A stretch of 64,000 nt of DNA from Amphirosellinia nigrospora. Lineage: Eukaryota > Ascomycota > Sordariomycetes > Xylariales > Xylariaceae. A model generated the notes under the pieces. It saw nothing but the letters and a program-made list of their open reading frames with translations, was not told the DNA's origin and ran no database searches. The stretch covers positions 615,501-679,500 of the forward strand of contig SCHM01000008.1 in assembly GCA_004123355.1 (NCBI GenBank). Reading direction: 5' to 3'. Both the position numbers and the translations under genes were made by a program. This document shows, piece by piece, positions 51,801 through 63,461 of the stretch (its first letter is position 1; each line of letters begins with the position of its first letter).

Positions 51801-54011
51801 GTGTTGCTCGGCATTCTATATCGGCATACAACAGTATATTGGGTGGATTGATATGCGTCGGGATGAGCATGCATGTGTCAGAATACTCGACGTTGTACCG
51901 AGTCCCTGGCATGAAGATTCCTTTGACCTACGACCTTCCTTACTTGGGCACTTACTTACTTCACCTCCGGTCGTTTGGTCACTTATAGTAGATAGCGTCA
52001 TGATTGGTTTACCTTGTATATGATTATGTAATAGGGGTGGGCGTTCGTTGTTGTTTGTGCTCGACCTTATCATCCTACATGATGGATAGTGCGTAGCATA
52101 GATGCGTTGTGTATTGGGGTCACTGCGAGATAATGATTGATGCTGTTTTGCGTTGATAGGTGGGTGGCCTGTTCGTTCGCAAAAGTATCCCAACTACCTT
52201 AGATAAAGCTCGAGGCATGATATTTACCTAGCTCCTCGGAATCGGAGTGATGAAGCTGAAAAGAGAAAGTCCGTCTGCTATTCCATCAGACGCATGAATT
52301 GAGATATTACACTAAGCAGAGGAGGATTCAAAAAGCAACGTGCTGTACTGTAGACGGATAGATAGTAGGTCGTAGGAATAAGTAAGTGTGTATAAGCATG
52401 TGAGTTGTCGTCGTTCGCTCGAGATAGCAGCAAAAGAACGTGCCATCTAGAAGCCTTCCTATTTAGGAATGATGGGGATAAGGCGACAGGACAATGATAC
52501 CATCCAACCCACCCTTCTATCAACGCAGCAGCTAGCCGCACTTTGCATCGCATCACAGCACGCATAGGTGTATCTATGTGTATGATGTGTGTGTGGGTTG
52601 GTTCGCTTGCTTCGTCATCTCCAGCCTCAGGTACCTAAGCTACAGCAGGTAGTTGGAGTGGACGGTAAGGTATACGTTTCCGATAGATGACGACGGGGTC
52701 TATGTTTGGTTGAAAAAAAGGTACGAGCTCGGAACCATGACGACGTTGTTTTTGGGGCTCAAATCACGGGGTGAGGTTGGCTGTAGGTTACCATTGATCC
52801 CTTGCTCGACCATAGATCTCGATTGTCTGGTTCGCTCGGGAGGAGGGACACGGTCGGGGTGTTTGTAAAACTATATCGACATGGGGACTGGGGACCTGAT
52901 ATGGGGACATCGGGGGGTCGAGCACAAACATACCTACATACTCGGTACATATGCATGTATGTACGCACTTACAAGTATCATGATGCATACCTCTTACATA
53001 TTTTAGCACAAGCACACAGTTATGGCGATGGTGTGGCCTAACTTGCCTCGCTTAGACACCTGCTCCACTGGCTTCTTGGCTCTGCGTGTTTAAAGGCCAT
53101 GCCACGCCCATGCCCATACCATGCTTCTCCTATATGCCCTGTCTGCACTACTGTATGTGTGTAAGTAGTTTGGGTGTGGTGCCTTGGGTATAGCGTGGTG
53201 TGTGATGTGGTTGTTGCATGGTTGTAGGTAGGTAGTGTAGCGCTGCATGCGTGACACTTCCAAGACATGGATACATGTAGGTACCTGCCTACAGTGGTAA
53301 TGGGCATATCCGGCGGGACTTGGGACTCGGGGTTTGGGGTGAAGTGCATAGTCCGGTATGTATGGAAACGTCTGGAAGGCGTGACGATGTAATGTTGTTT
53401 GTGATTATGTGTTTCTCTGCTCTTCCGTTGTGGTATTCGCGAGTGTGTGCTATATGCTGCATCCAGCTGGTATAGTGTAAGTCGATATTGGTCTGCATGG
53501 GCGTAACAAAAGCATCGTGAGCTTGACTCGGGTAAGGCTTGGCATGTACATGCGTATACTTATACGCGAACATGAGATATACTACTTGCATACTTAAGTA
53601 TCTGGTGCGCTCGGGATGTGGGCGATGGGTGATGAATACGTGCGCAGTCTTACGACTGGCTTATATAAGTATCGACTTGATTTCTTTTTCTTCTTCGCTA
53701 ACGACGTATATAGCTAAGACTTTGCGGCAGCGGTTGTTAGCGTACCTGCAAGAAACTGAATAGAGTTGTTCTTTTGAGCGCTTGTGATAAGTTCATGTTT
53801 CGCATGCCGGAAGTGAAACGATTCTAAGCGGGGTTAAGTGAGATGTTAGACTGCTTACTCACTGAGTAAAGCTAAGGAACTCTCCATTATGTCACCGCTT
53901 GCTTTGTAGATATGGTTGAGGTTTGTACTTGTCCTCATTCCATATTTCTGAAACCTGCTTAGAGAGGTCGGTTGAAAATATAATTGCTATCAAACCGAGG
54001 ATTGTCAATAA
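48889..54011. other. 5-kb gene-free region
   Basis: No coding signal beyond short, mutually overlapping frames. The segment 49130-49330 is G/A-rich. The segment 52560-53600 carries scattered GTAGGTAC/TACCTAC words. No repeat family or RNA gene was identified before the tRNA at 54012. Confidence 0.5.
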
Positions 54012-54093
54012 TCTCGATTGGTCTAGTGGTCAGGATACCTGCTTGTCATTGAACAATGCGCAGGTGGCCGGGGTTCGATTCCCCGATCGAGAG
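54012..54093 (+). tRNA. tRNA-Asp (anticodon GTC) with 10-base intron
   Basis: Acceptor stem TCTCGAT (54012-54018) pairs perfectly with ATCGAGA (54086-54092), with G as discriminator base. The D-arm GTCT-AGTGGTCA-GGAT matches fungal tRNA-Asp. The anticodon stem CCTGC/GCAGG encloses loop TTGTCA-C interrupted after position 37 by TTGAACAATG, the usual place for a nuclear tRNA intron. The T-arm is CGGGG-TTCGATT-CCCCG (B box GGTTCGATTCC). The mature length is 72. A T5 run at 54097-54101 serves as Pol III terminator. Anticodon GTC reads Asp codons GAC/GAU. Confidence 0.9.
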
Positions 54094-54681
54094 CATATTT
54101 TTACATTTTGTACACATGATTAACACTTACGATCAGACACTATATTTGATCTTTTTGTGCAATAAGAACTTAGACAGAGCAGATCAACTCCAATATCATA
54201 TGTGCATCGCGAGAGGCGCACCATCATCCCCGCATCAAAGTAAGAAAACGGTCTGTCCGTCAATTGGTGTAAAGATTTCTACGCCACACGGACCTCACTT
54301 CCGAACTCCCGATCGGATACGTGCTCCGAACTAGACCAGACCAGACCGGGCTGCCTCTGGCACAGATATGTATGCGAGTTGGTTATCGTTCGGCGGTCCC
54401 GTCTATGTAACATAAGCCATAACTCATTCCAAGCTAGCTGGGATCCATTCATCACCGGTACACGTCCGGAGCATACACATAGACGAAAGAAGCGTAGGTA
54501 CGGTTGACTTCCCGGCCGGCCAGCCGGAACGGAGCTATGTCATCCGCAAATAATCATCTAATGCCGGCGGAGGTGTTATATAAGCGGCACACTTTGCCCA
54601 TGACCTGCGAAGGCCTCTCAGTAGTAGGCAGAGCCAGCAGTGTATTCATAGGCAGCAAATAGACGGATGATCACTATCATC
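54094..54681 (+). promoter_or_regulatory. promoter region of the CE1 esterase gene
   Basis: Between the tRNA and the esterase start. A TATATAA box lies at 54577-54583, about 100 bases before the ATG, the normal distance for a strongly regulated secreted-enzyme gene. A CCGGCCGGCCAGCCGG patch near 54510 is GC-palindromic. No secure carbon-catabolite or xylan-regulator sites were identified by eye. Confidence 0.55.
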
Positions 54682-56140
54682 ATGCGTGTCTTCAGCAGCA
54701 TCCTCGCACTATGTGGGCTCGCGGCCGGTGCCTCGCTACAGCAAGTGACAGACTTCGGCGCCAACACGTCCGGCACCAAGATGTACACCTACGTGCCCGA
54801 CAAGTTAGCAACCAACCCGGCCATCATTGTTGCTATCCACTACTGCTCCGGCACCGCATCCGCGTACTACACCAACACGCCGTACGCCACGCTCGCCGAG
54901 GAATATGGCTTCGTCGTCATCTACCCCGAGTCGCCGTATAGTGGCACTTGCTGGGACGTCTCGTCTAAGGAGGCTCTCACGCATAATGGTGGCGCGGATA
55001 GTAATTCCATCGCCAATATGGTGACGTATACATTAAATAAGTGTAAGTCGTTCTGTATTTGAACCCAGCATGCTTGTGGATCATGCTTGAAATGGCGATA
55101 ATTGACTTTGAGCGTTGTAGACAACGGGGACAAATCTCGGGTGTTCGTCACCGGAACATCGTCCGGTGCCATGATGACGGTGGGCCATGCGCCTCTCACC
55201 CACCCCCTATTCCCCACGTCACTAACACTACCCAGAACGTACTGGCAGCAACATACCCCGATGTGTTCGCCGCAGGCATCGCGTACGCCGGGGTGCCCGC
55301 CACCTGCTTTTACACGGGTACCGTCGACGGGTGGAACAGCACATGCTCGCAAGGCCAGCTGAATCTCAGCCAGGAGTACTGGGCCGATGCGGCGAAGAAC
55401 GCGTACCCTGGGTATACCGGTGCCCGACCGCGCATGCGGATTCACCACGGCACGGCGGATACCACGCTCTACCCGCAGAATTACTACGAGACGATTAAGC
55501 AGTGGACTGGCATCTTTGGATACTCGACTACGCCCACTGCTACGTATCCCAACACGCCTAGGAGTCCGTATACGCGCTATGTGTTTGGACCTAATGTTGA
55601 GGGTGTTTTAGGCGAGGTGAGTGAGCTAGTTCTCCCTGAGTTTCTACTCCCGGGGCTAGCTTAGTGTCGTGGTGGTAAAGGGCAAGGTACTGACTTGGCT
55701 TATTAGGGCATAACTCATAGTATTGATATCTTTGGTGATGCTGACATGGAGTGGTTCGGGTTTACGGTAAGTTTTTCTGGCCGTGACATATAGTTGTTGA
55801 ATCAGAGCAGCGACAATCCACCAACTGACTGTCGTAGGATTCGAGTACCACGACCACGACAACGGGACCGACTTCCACCATAACGACCACCACAAAAGCG
55901 ACGGCTACACCAACGGCGGGAGCTGGGGAGCGCAATACGCTCAATGCGGTGGTATTGGATGGACGGGTGCGACCACGGTATGTCTTTAGCGGCTGTTTTG
56001 ACTCCTGAAGAAGCTAACCGGGCTTCTTGTGCAGTGCGCGAGTCCATTCACATGCAAGAAATTAAACGACTGTAAGTGAGATCTCGTCTTCGGGGGTTTG
56101 CCTGGCTAACACGAAATTAGATTATTCTCAATGCCTTTGA
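54682..56140 (+). CDS. secreted CE1 esterase (acetyl xylan/feruloyl) with CBM1
   Basis: Removes acetyl or feruloyl groups from plant xylan, extracellular. The ATG at 54682 opens a signal peptide (MRVFSSILALCGLAAGA); an in-frame ATG at 54667 only adds MITII. The mature part starts SLQQVTDFG, the CE1 pattern, with the YVPDKLATNPAIIVAIHYC oxyanion region, CWDVSS, the nucleophile motif GTSSG (VTGTSSGAMMT) and a late catalytic histidine expected in GITHSIDIFGDADMEW. A Thr/Ser/Pro linker leads to a C-terminal CBM1 (QCGGIGWTG, then CASPFTC and YYSQCL), which binds cellulose. Introns: 55043-55120, 55180-55235, 55617-55706, 55767-55837, 55978-56034 and 56072-56120. One break near 55926 fits loss of one G. 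The length is about 350 residues. Acetyl xylan esterase is favoured over feruloyl esterase, but the two are close in this family. Confidence 0.87.
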
Positions 56141-56496
56141 TACGGCGATGGAGCTTAATGAGGTTGCCTGATATTGTGTCTAGTGGATTATTCATTTCCG
56201 TGTAAGCGCCTGGGATAGGGTGCGTTGAGATGATGTTGGACGATTATCAATAAAGCTGTAGCAATAAGAGCATTGAACATACTGAGTTCAGATCAATATT
56301 CGTCAGGAGCTGTATATGGCGAAGATGGTCACTTTGTCTTCAATAAAGTTATCTAGAGCTGTCCATGCTCGTAGCCCAGGAAACTGTGATTCAAGCGCGC
56401 GTATCCGGCGCACGTTGCGCACCCGTAGGAACCACCATTTTCATAGCATGCGTCATTCGAGTATTAATGTCGTCGATTATGTCGTGAAGCCCATGC
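56141..56496. other. convergent 3' flank
   Basis: The short interval between the esterase and the F-box-like gene, which point toward each other. No coding signal. Confidence 0.5.
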
Positions 56497-57389
56497 TCAA
56501 GAATTTCGAGTGGGCATAGGTAAAGGTTGTGATGTAATCGGGTTAGAAGCTTGTACGGCTCGAACATTTCGGAAAAGTCGGAGCAAATGCTTCTGATTCA
56601 CCCGCAAGCGCTTGGACTTGCCGCCCCACGAGCCACCAACACAGGGAAGCTTTTGCTGGTGGGAGGAAAACTTCCGGTGACATTCGCACCAGAAGTTGTA
56701 ATGGTCTGCGCCGGAAATATACAACAAGACCTTGGGGATACGCGGGTCGGAGATGAAATCTAGGAAGGTCTGAAAGAGTTGAGTGGCTAGAAAAGCCGGG
56801 CCTGAGTAGTCAATATCGGTCTCGGGACCGATAAGCAGCGGAACCTCGGTCTCGCAAAACTCTTCGTCGTCAGACCAGTGGTCGGTCCAGAAATCCAGGT
56901 GAGGGAACCTGCTGTTGATTTCTAGGCGTAGGGTATGGAGGCTGCCTTGGTCTGCCATCCGCGTAAGAGAGGCACATAAAACTCATTGAAGGAGTGGAGG
57001 TTGTTCTTTGGGTATATCTTGAGATCCATGGTCCGGACGTGAAGTCTCGGCGATAAGTGGGAAAGTGGTCCGGCTAGTAGACCGGGAGGCTCGGTGCGGT
57101 CCGTGAGATCTAACCGGATGTGATGGTAGAAGATCTCGGCGGCCTCTGCGTATAGTCTCTGGGATACTAAGAAGATCTGTAGCACTTGGGCCTGTTCCTC
57201 ACAATCTAAAAGAGCCGAATTGAAAATTTGAGCCCGTAGTTCAGGCGGGAGGTCGAAGAGACGAAAGTGACCTCTGGGTTTCCATTTTGTTGCGTTTGAT
57301 AGTCCATTAGATGGTTTGGGCCTCAAGGCGATGGATTTGCTGCCGAAAGATCCCCTTTGGATAGACCATCTATCTGAGTCTTGGCCCAT
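56497..57389 (-). CDS. F-box-like protein
   Basis: About 297 residues from the ATG at 57389 (MGQDSDRW). The only recognisable part is an F-box-like N-terminal segment FRLFDLPPELRAQIFNSAL (about 57200-57260), followed by VLQIFLVSQRLYAEAAEIFY, the pattern of the many fungal F-box/2EXR-type proteins that recruit substrates to SCF ubiquitin ligases. The C-terminal half (IPKVLLYISGADHYNFW) has no recognised repeat. A frame break near 56955 (LLRG-MADQGSL) fits loss of one G, so two apparent open frames are one gene. An upstream start at 57461 adds a low-quality extension. Confidence 0.6.
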
Positions 57390-58061
57390 ATCGTTCGTGG
57401 ACGAACGTATATGTGTATGATGGCCGCTATAATATACGATATGGGAATGCCGCGCTCTCAAGTGTTCAAGTGTAGGGGGCGTAACACGCGATGGCTAATT
57501 ACTTGTGAGGGCAATATATGGAGTGATACGCGAATTATTATTCATAACCCAACTTTTGTAATCAAGCCTGATTCATACCCCACATCCTCAGGTTGTTCAA
57601 GTACCTATGGTATGTCAATTGAAATTAAGTGATTATCATATGGAGGCCATATAAGCTTCGAGGCGGTGGAGCAGCCCATAACCCGAAGCGGGAGAACGGC
57701 CCCACTATATTGCCTCCTAATCCATGCTGGGGTAGAAGCTTAGGGTGGTACGGGTGGTACTGTGGTGATACTGTGGTGGACGTGCGCTACCTACCGAGGC
57801 ACGCACTTTAGCACACCGAGAGAGCCTAGACTTGTGCCTAGACTTGTGATCACAATCTACCCAAGATTTTACACGATCCTATCTACAAGTAACACGTCCA
57901 AGTCGCTCTCTTCTCCCCCACCTTCTACCTTATTATTACTATTCTTCGACAACAACCACCCGTTGCGGTCCACTCTCACTCCCGCTCCTCATGTTGCGTT
58001 AGTCCATTCATACAGGTTGTAGGCATCGTGGCCCGTGCAAGGGCATCCACAGTCACTCACC
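57390..58061. promoter_or_regulatory. divergent promoter region
   Basis: Lies between the F-box-like gene (-) and GUP1 (+). The segment 57880-58060 is CT-rich on the GUP1 strand and ends CACCATGG, a strong start context. Confidence 0.45.
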
Positions 58062-60244
58062 ATGGGTCTCTTCTCATTCCTTGGCAACATCTATGACCTA
58101 GACACCCTCGACACTCGCTTCATCGTCTCGTCCAACACTCCCTACAAGACCGTCATAGAGGCGCGCAACGACACGGCCGCTGCTGCGAGCAAGGAACGGG
58201 CCGCGAGATGGAATAGCAGGCCACAGTCGAGATCAAGGTGGAACACGCCCGAGTTTTACTTGTACTATGCCGTCTTCGCCTTTGCCATTCCTGCCATGTT
58301 CTGGGTCACATACAATGCCTCCAAAAGTACGACCTCGACTCTGACCCCGAACCCGATGCGCCAATCTATCTTTTTCTTATGGCACTGATTGACCATCTGT
58401 CCCTCCACAGCTACGCATCCCAATTACCGCAACTATGAACGTGCCCTGTCGCCCGGCTGGATCCCCGGCCGCAAGATCGTAAGGCACCTTTGCGCCCGTC
58501 CGTGATGCGCGCGCCTGCTGACGAGTCGAAGGATGTCACCGATGCGCAATACCGCACCTTTCGAAATAACATGCCCTACCTCGCCGCCCTGGTCGTCTTC
58601 CACCCCCTGATTCGGAAACTATATAACCTGGTCGTATACCGCGTCAACTCGGGCGGCCAGGCGTTGCGCCCGACCTTGGAGGAGGCAGATCAGAGGCTAA
58701 ATCAACGGGCCTCATTCGACTTTGGCTTTGCCATCATATACCTGCTTGCTCTGCATGGCGTTTCGGCTTTCAAGATCCTTGGCATTCTTTATCTGAATTA
58801 CAAGATCGCGACCTCTCTACCCCGCAAGACGGTACCAGTTGCCACGTGGGTGTTCAACGTCGGCATCCTGTTCGCAAACGACCTGGGCAAGGGCTACAAA
58901 TTCATGAAGATGGCCTCATTTTTATCGTCCCTCCTCTCAGGCGGCGTGGTGAACCAATCACATGGTAGTCTCGTGCACTGGGGAGCCTGGCTGGATGGTT
59001 ATGGTGGACTCATAGGTCGTTGGGAGATTCTCTTCAACATCACTGTCTTGCGTCTCATCAGCTTCAACCTCGACTACTACTGGAGCCTGGAAAGGAGAAG
59101 CTATAGCCCGATTGAGGTATGATACTATTCCCCCATATTTATAGTTTACCAGTGGTCCGTCCGTCTAACACCCAAGAAGAAGCAGCTTGATCCCTCTTCG
59201 TTGAGCGAACGAGACCGAGTCTCGACACCTGCCCAAGACAAGGACTTTTCCTTCCGCAACTATATCGCATACGCTCTTTACGCGCCGCTGTATCTAACGG
59301 GGCCCGTTATCACTTTCAATGACTACATATCACAGCTCCGATACAAACCCGCGACCGTCGAGATCTCGCGTACTATCCGTACGGTCTGCGGTTTGCGCTC
59401 GCGCTCCTGGCCATGGAGGTTATCCTACACTATGACTACGTGCAGGCGATTGCCAAGGTCAGCCCGCGATGGGCCGACTACTCGGCCTCGCAGCTCACCC
59501 TCTTCAGCTACTTCAATCTGCACCTGATTTGGCTGAAGCTCCTGCTGCCCTGGCGATTCTTCCGCTTCTGGTCTCTTATCGACGGCATTGACCCCCGGAG
59601 AATATGATTCGCTGTGTGAGCAACAACACAAGCACTCTCGCCTTCTGGCGTTCGTGGCACCGCAGTTTCTATCGATGGTCCCTCCGCTACATCTACATAC
59701 CGCTTGGCGGGTCGAGCTTCGCCAGCACACGTGACGCTGCCCGTTCTGTGTTCACCTACGTTCTCGTGTTTACCTTTGTGGCTCTCTGGCACGACATCCA
59801 GATGCGTCTGCTCATCTGGGGCTGGTTGATTGTGTTTTTCATGTTGCCCGAGATGGCGGCTGGCTCGCTGTTCCCGAAACGTCGCTGGAATCCCGCCCCA
59901 CGGCCTATCGCATGTTATGCTCTCTCGGGGCCGTGGGGAATGTCCTTATGATGATGACGGCTAATCTGGTCGGGTTTGCGTTTGGGGTGGATGGGCTACG
60001 GGCTGTCCTGGCGGGGATATTTAAGCATTTCACTGGTGAGTCTCACCTATCTCGCCTCATCCTCCGCCTGATTTTTCCTCTTGCGCTGTTCTTTTTACGG
60101 CATGACTAGACTTGGGCCCTGCTAACGCGTTTTATAGGTTACGTCTTCTTGGCACTGTTTTGTACGGTCCTGTTTGTTGGTGTCCAAATCATGCTTGAGA
60201 TTAGGGAAACGGAGATTAGGCGAGGTATTAACATAAAATGCTAA
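58062..60244 (+). CDS. gup1: GUP1-like MBOAT O-acyltransferase
   Basis: Multi-pass ER membrane protein that adds long acyl chains to GPI-anchor lipid; also called glycerol uptake protein 1. The start MGLFSFLGNIYDLDTLDTRF is family-typical. MBOAT features: FRNYIAYALYAPLYLTGPVI, SFYRWSLRYIYIPLGG, and the catalytic histidine in FVALWHDIQMRLLIWGW. The C-terminus ends in a final membrane helix (VFLALFCTVLFVGVQIML) and the stop at 60242. Introns: 58327-58410, probably 58479-58523, 59117-59176 and 60036-60137. Breaks near 59377, 59597 and 59900 fit single-base losses. The length is about 610 residues, as in fungal Gup1. It neighbours another lipid-related membrane protein in convergent orientation, with no sign of co-regulation. 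Confidence 0.9.
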
Positions 60245-60755
60245 TGTAGTAGTGTATTAATTGCCTCGGGTCTGTCTGGGTAGGGCGTTATGGTGGGGGC
60301 TAGGTGGGATAGATTTGTACAAGAAAAGTACCTACCCATGTGAAGAACGAATATTCGTGAAGATGAGATGATCGTTGAAAGATAAAGCACGAGTGTCATC
60401 CAGGTCGGAATGTACCTTGGTATATGTACGGTCTAATATGTATGTATGTATGTGTATGTATGTAGCTAGGTATACTGGTAAGAGGTACCATTGTCATATA
60501 ATTATACACGAATCTCCCACAGACGCTCTCCGGGCGTTGGATCATGAGCCAGCTCATCTAAAACTCTTCCTCGACGCCGCCTCTCACCAACGCTCTCGTG
60601 TACGTAGGTGTGTGGATGTATCATGAGCTAGCTCTACGCCAACCTCTCCCCAACGCCGCCCTCACTCAACACTTTCTCTTCTTCTTTAATTCTTTAGTTT
60701 CTTCTTTAGTTTTCATTTTTCTTCATGTCTCTTTTTTTGATTATGTCTGTTCGTC
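60245..60755. other. convergent intergenic with imperfect repeat
   Basis: 3' flanks of GUP1 and the AIG1-like gene. It contains a TATG microsatellite (60437-60463) and two imperfect copies of a segment of about 60 bases around ATCATGAGC (60537-60597 and 60613-60677). Confidence 0.6.
60437..60463 (+). repeat. TATG tetranucleotide microsatellite
   Basis: About six TATG units with one GTG interruption, in the 3' flank of gup1. Confidence 0.85.
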
Positions 60756-61746
60756 TCATGCAGCATGAGGAGCAGGCGTCACATTGCCCAGCTCATGTTC
60801 CTTATCCACATCTCTGCTGCCGCCGGCGGTGCCGAGGGCCCTCTCCTCGTCGCCCTCGAGATCCATGACGTGGTCCGCGTGTCTCCTGCTGTCCTTGCGG
60901 GCGAAGACGCCGCGGCACCCGAACTTCTCCTCAGTGAGCCACAGGCGCAGCAGGATGAGACCCTGCGAGACGGCGAAGAGGACGACGAGGCCGGCGGCGA
61001 TGCCGAAGACGTAAGCCGCCACCAGGGGGCCCTGGAGCCGCGGGTCGAGGAACGAGTACGTGTAGAACCCCTTGGTCGCATACGTGATGTAGGCGAGCGC
61101 GAGGTATAGCGACACGAGGAAGAGGTGGGCCGGCAGGAACACCCACGGCGAGGGCAGCGTGCGCGGGAGCACGATCTCGACGACGGCGAAGGCCGAGTTG
61201 AGGACGTGCTCCGAGATGTTGCTCCAGGCCGAGTACGGCGTCGACAGCGTTCCGGGGGCGGCCAACAGGGCCCAGAACACGATGACGACGATCAGCGGGA
61301 ACGAGGTCGCGGTGCTGTAGTAGAGGGCGTGCAGCCACTGCAGCGGCGCCGGCCACGAGTTCAGCGGCGGATACCCCCGCCGGATGTACATGAGGGTGTG
61401 GAAGGCCGAGACTAGGAAGTAGAATGCCAATCCCCAGTACGTCAGGACGGTGAAGAACGAGAATGAATTCCGTGCCGTGGTGCAGCCACCTAGAGAGGGG
61501 TGTGCGCAGGTGTAGCCGATGTTGAAGAACAGGACCGTGAATGCGTAGAGGGACTGCCGTGTCACATTGGTTAGTTGGACTATCCGATCACTAGCACGAG
61601 AGGAGGGATGTATGTATGTAAGGGAGACGGCAACGTACTATTAGGGCCCGGATGAAGAATAATACCAGAGGTGACACCAGCCATGACGTCTCGAACCGGT
61701 GTGTCGGGTCGAAGGGACGCGGCAAGAATAGTGGGATGCGCGCCAT
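60756..61746 (-). CDS. AIG1/FAR-17a (UPF0641) family membrane protein
   Basis: Multi-pass membrane protein of about 301 residues. Exon 1 (61639-61746) gives MARIPLFLPRPFDPTHRFET and the first helix; exon 2 (60756-61553) gives the remaining helices, with a donor-acceptor pair joining RALI to SLYAF. Five to six hydrophobic helices are visible (for example FLVSAFHTLMYI, FPLIVVIVFWALLAA, YVFGIAAGLVVLFAV). The conserved EHVLNSAFAVVEI carries the histidine that in animal AIG1/ADTRP forms a Thr/His lipid hydrolase of fatty-acid esters of hydroxy fatty acids. Whether the fungal form has this activity is an inference. The C-terminal tail is charged and cytosolic-looking. No frame breaks. The start at 61746 is preferred over an in-frame ATG at 61776. 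Confidence 0.82.
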
Positions 61747-63461
61747 TTCGATTGATGTAAGGGTTCTACTACCCAACGATGCGAAGTAGCCAAACTTGGG
61801 ACTTATATAGAGTTGCTTGTCGTTGCGTGTGAGGGTTTCAACAACACGTTCCAGATCGTAGCGGAAGGATGCTTTGACTAGGTTGGCGATCTTGAAGTTG
61901 CTACTGTATATATGAATATGAATATGAATAGTAATTCAAGGAAGACTGAATCGCCGACACCGATCGATATGCTCGTGAGACTTGCTTGTCGGCGGCGGAC
62001 GGCAACGGGACAGATCCGTCCGACAGAGTTTCCGACCACGTAGGTCCAAGACAATATCGTTCGTCAGCCTTGTCAAGAGACGAAACAGGTCGATCAAGGC
62101 TGAGAATTGCAGGTTGTAACCTACTCTGCCCACGTGTACGTGTATACGTATGACGGAGAAAGTTCAAGCCCAACCCAGCTTACGTGTGTACCTTATCCAA
62201 CCAAAAAAACCCTATATTAGTGAACGACTTGAAGCCACAAAGTTCCTTGACAGACAAAGTTCCAAATTAGGTAGACAGACAGACATGAAAACCTAACCCA
62301 GAAATGTGAAGAAGAAATAACTGCCCGATTACTCGGCACCCGTACCTTCCGTCTGCTGCGCCTGACCACGCGCGAAATAAGAAATCCAATTCCCTACCTA
62401 TCTAGAAAGGGGAAGACAAAAATAGCGTGCCGAGGTACACTAATACACTACATCCAACTTCAGTAGTGCTTAGATAGTCCCGTCTAGTTTAGCACATGTT
62501 GTGAACCTGCATACATACAGTAGTGTAGTATCCATACCTGTCTCTGTACAGTATAAATATAACCAGCAGATTACTTCCACGCCGAACATGCGAGCATCCG
62601 CCTGTTGCTTGACGTTCCGGGCATTCGGCACCCCACAAGGTAGTGTAGATCTACCAATGACGGGCATAACTATCCCAGGGCTGGAGGGGTCTAATGCCCC
62701 CAGAAGATCCCGCGTATTGCCCGTGTCACGAGCCATCGAAGCAAACTAAATCCCGCTGGAAACTTCAATTGAAATTGTACGTGCCGACAACCGAGAATGC
62801 AGAAGAAAGAAACAGAACTGTGAGAGGTCATTCATCATGAGGAATAGTGCATTATGTTGTATCTAAAATCCCGCTAATGATCCATGCCAACCCGTTTTAT
62901 CGCGTCGCTATGCTTTTCGGTCTCCGAATGAAAACAATAAAGACATGTGTATCGTACATGATTATAAAATCGTAGTCGTTGATTCTTCTCGTATATTGAA
63001 TCAAGTCAATTATCATAGCCTTTTGAAGGAAGGCCATCTTCTTGTGCCTTGGCAACACTGCTGCCGGCTATTATTTGGGTTGGCTGTTGGGTGGCCAGCA
63101 GAGTGGTGATTCTACTTGTACCTCTTACAAGTCGGCTCGTCCATGTTCTGGGCCAGTTCTATTGGCCAAGTCTAAATCGGAACGAGTGATGGTCGATCGA
63201 CTAGATCGCCGCACCAATACGAATTCGAATATCCATCCATTTATGGAATCCGGAATCCGGAATGATTAAAATCAATTCCATGGAAAATAATTCAGCCATT
63301 CAAGATTGGGTCAACTGCTAAGCATTGTTGCCCAGTCCAGGTGTCCCCTGCAAAAGTGCGGCATGGGCCTGTCGATCTTGTCGATCAATTTCACATGATG
63401 CCATTTCCCAATGCGACTCTGCAAAGGCTCCATTGTCCAATTATCCATTTTAGTATTATCA
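61747..63461. other. intergenic, no supported gene
   Basis: Promoter side of the AIG1-like gene and 3' flank of the next gene. A TGAATA repeat lies at 61911-61931. Short open frames (for example 62470-62736) have no protein features. Confidence 0.5.
61911..61931 (+). repeat. hexanucleotide microsatellite, ATGAAT-type
   Basis: Three and a half copies of a 6-base ATGAAT-type unit, about 165 bases upstream of the AIG1-like start. Confidence 0.8.

Noticed and set aside
60765-61415. Plus-strand frames rich in Glu/Asp/Gly/Arg
   Set aside because: GC-rich antisense shadow of the AIG1-like membrane protein.
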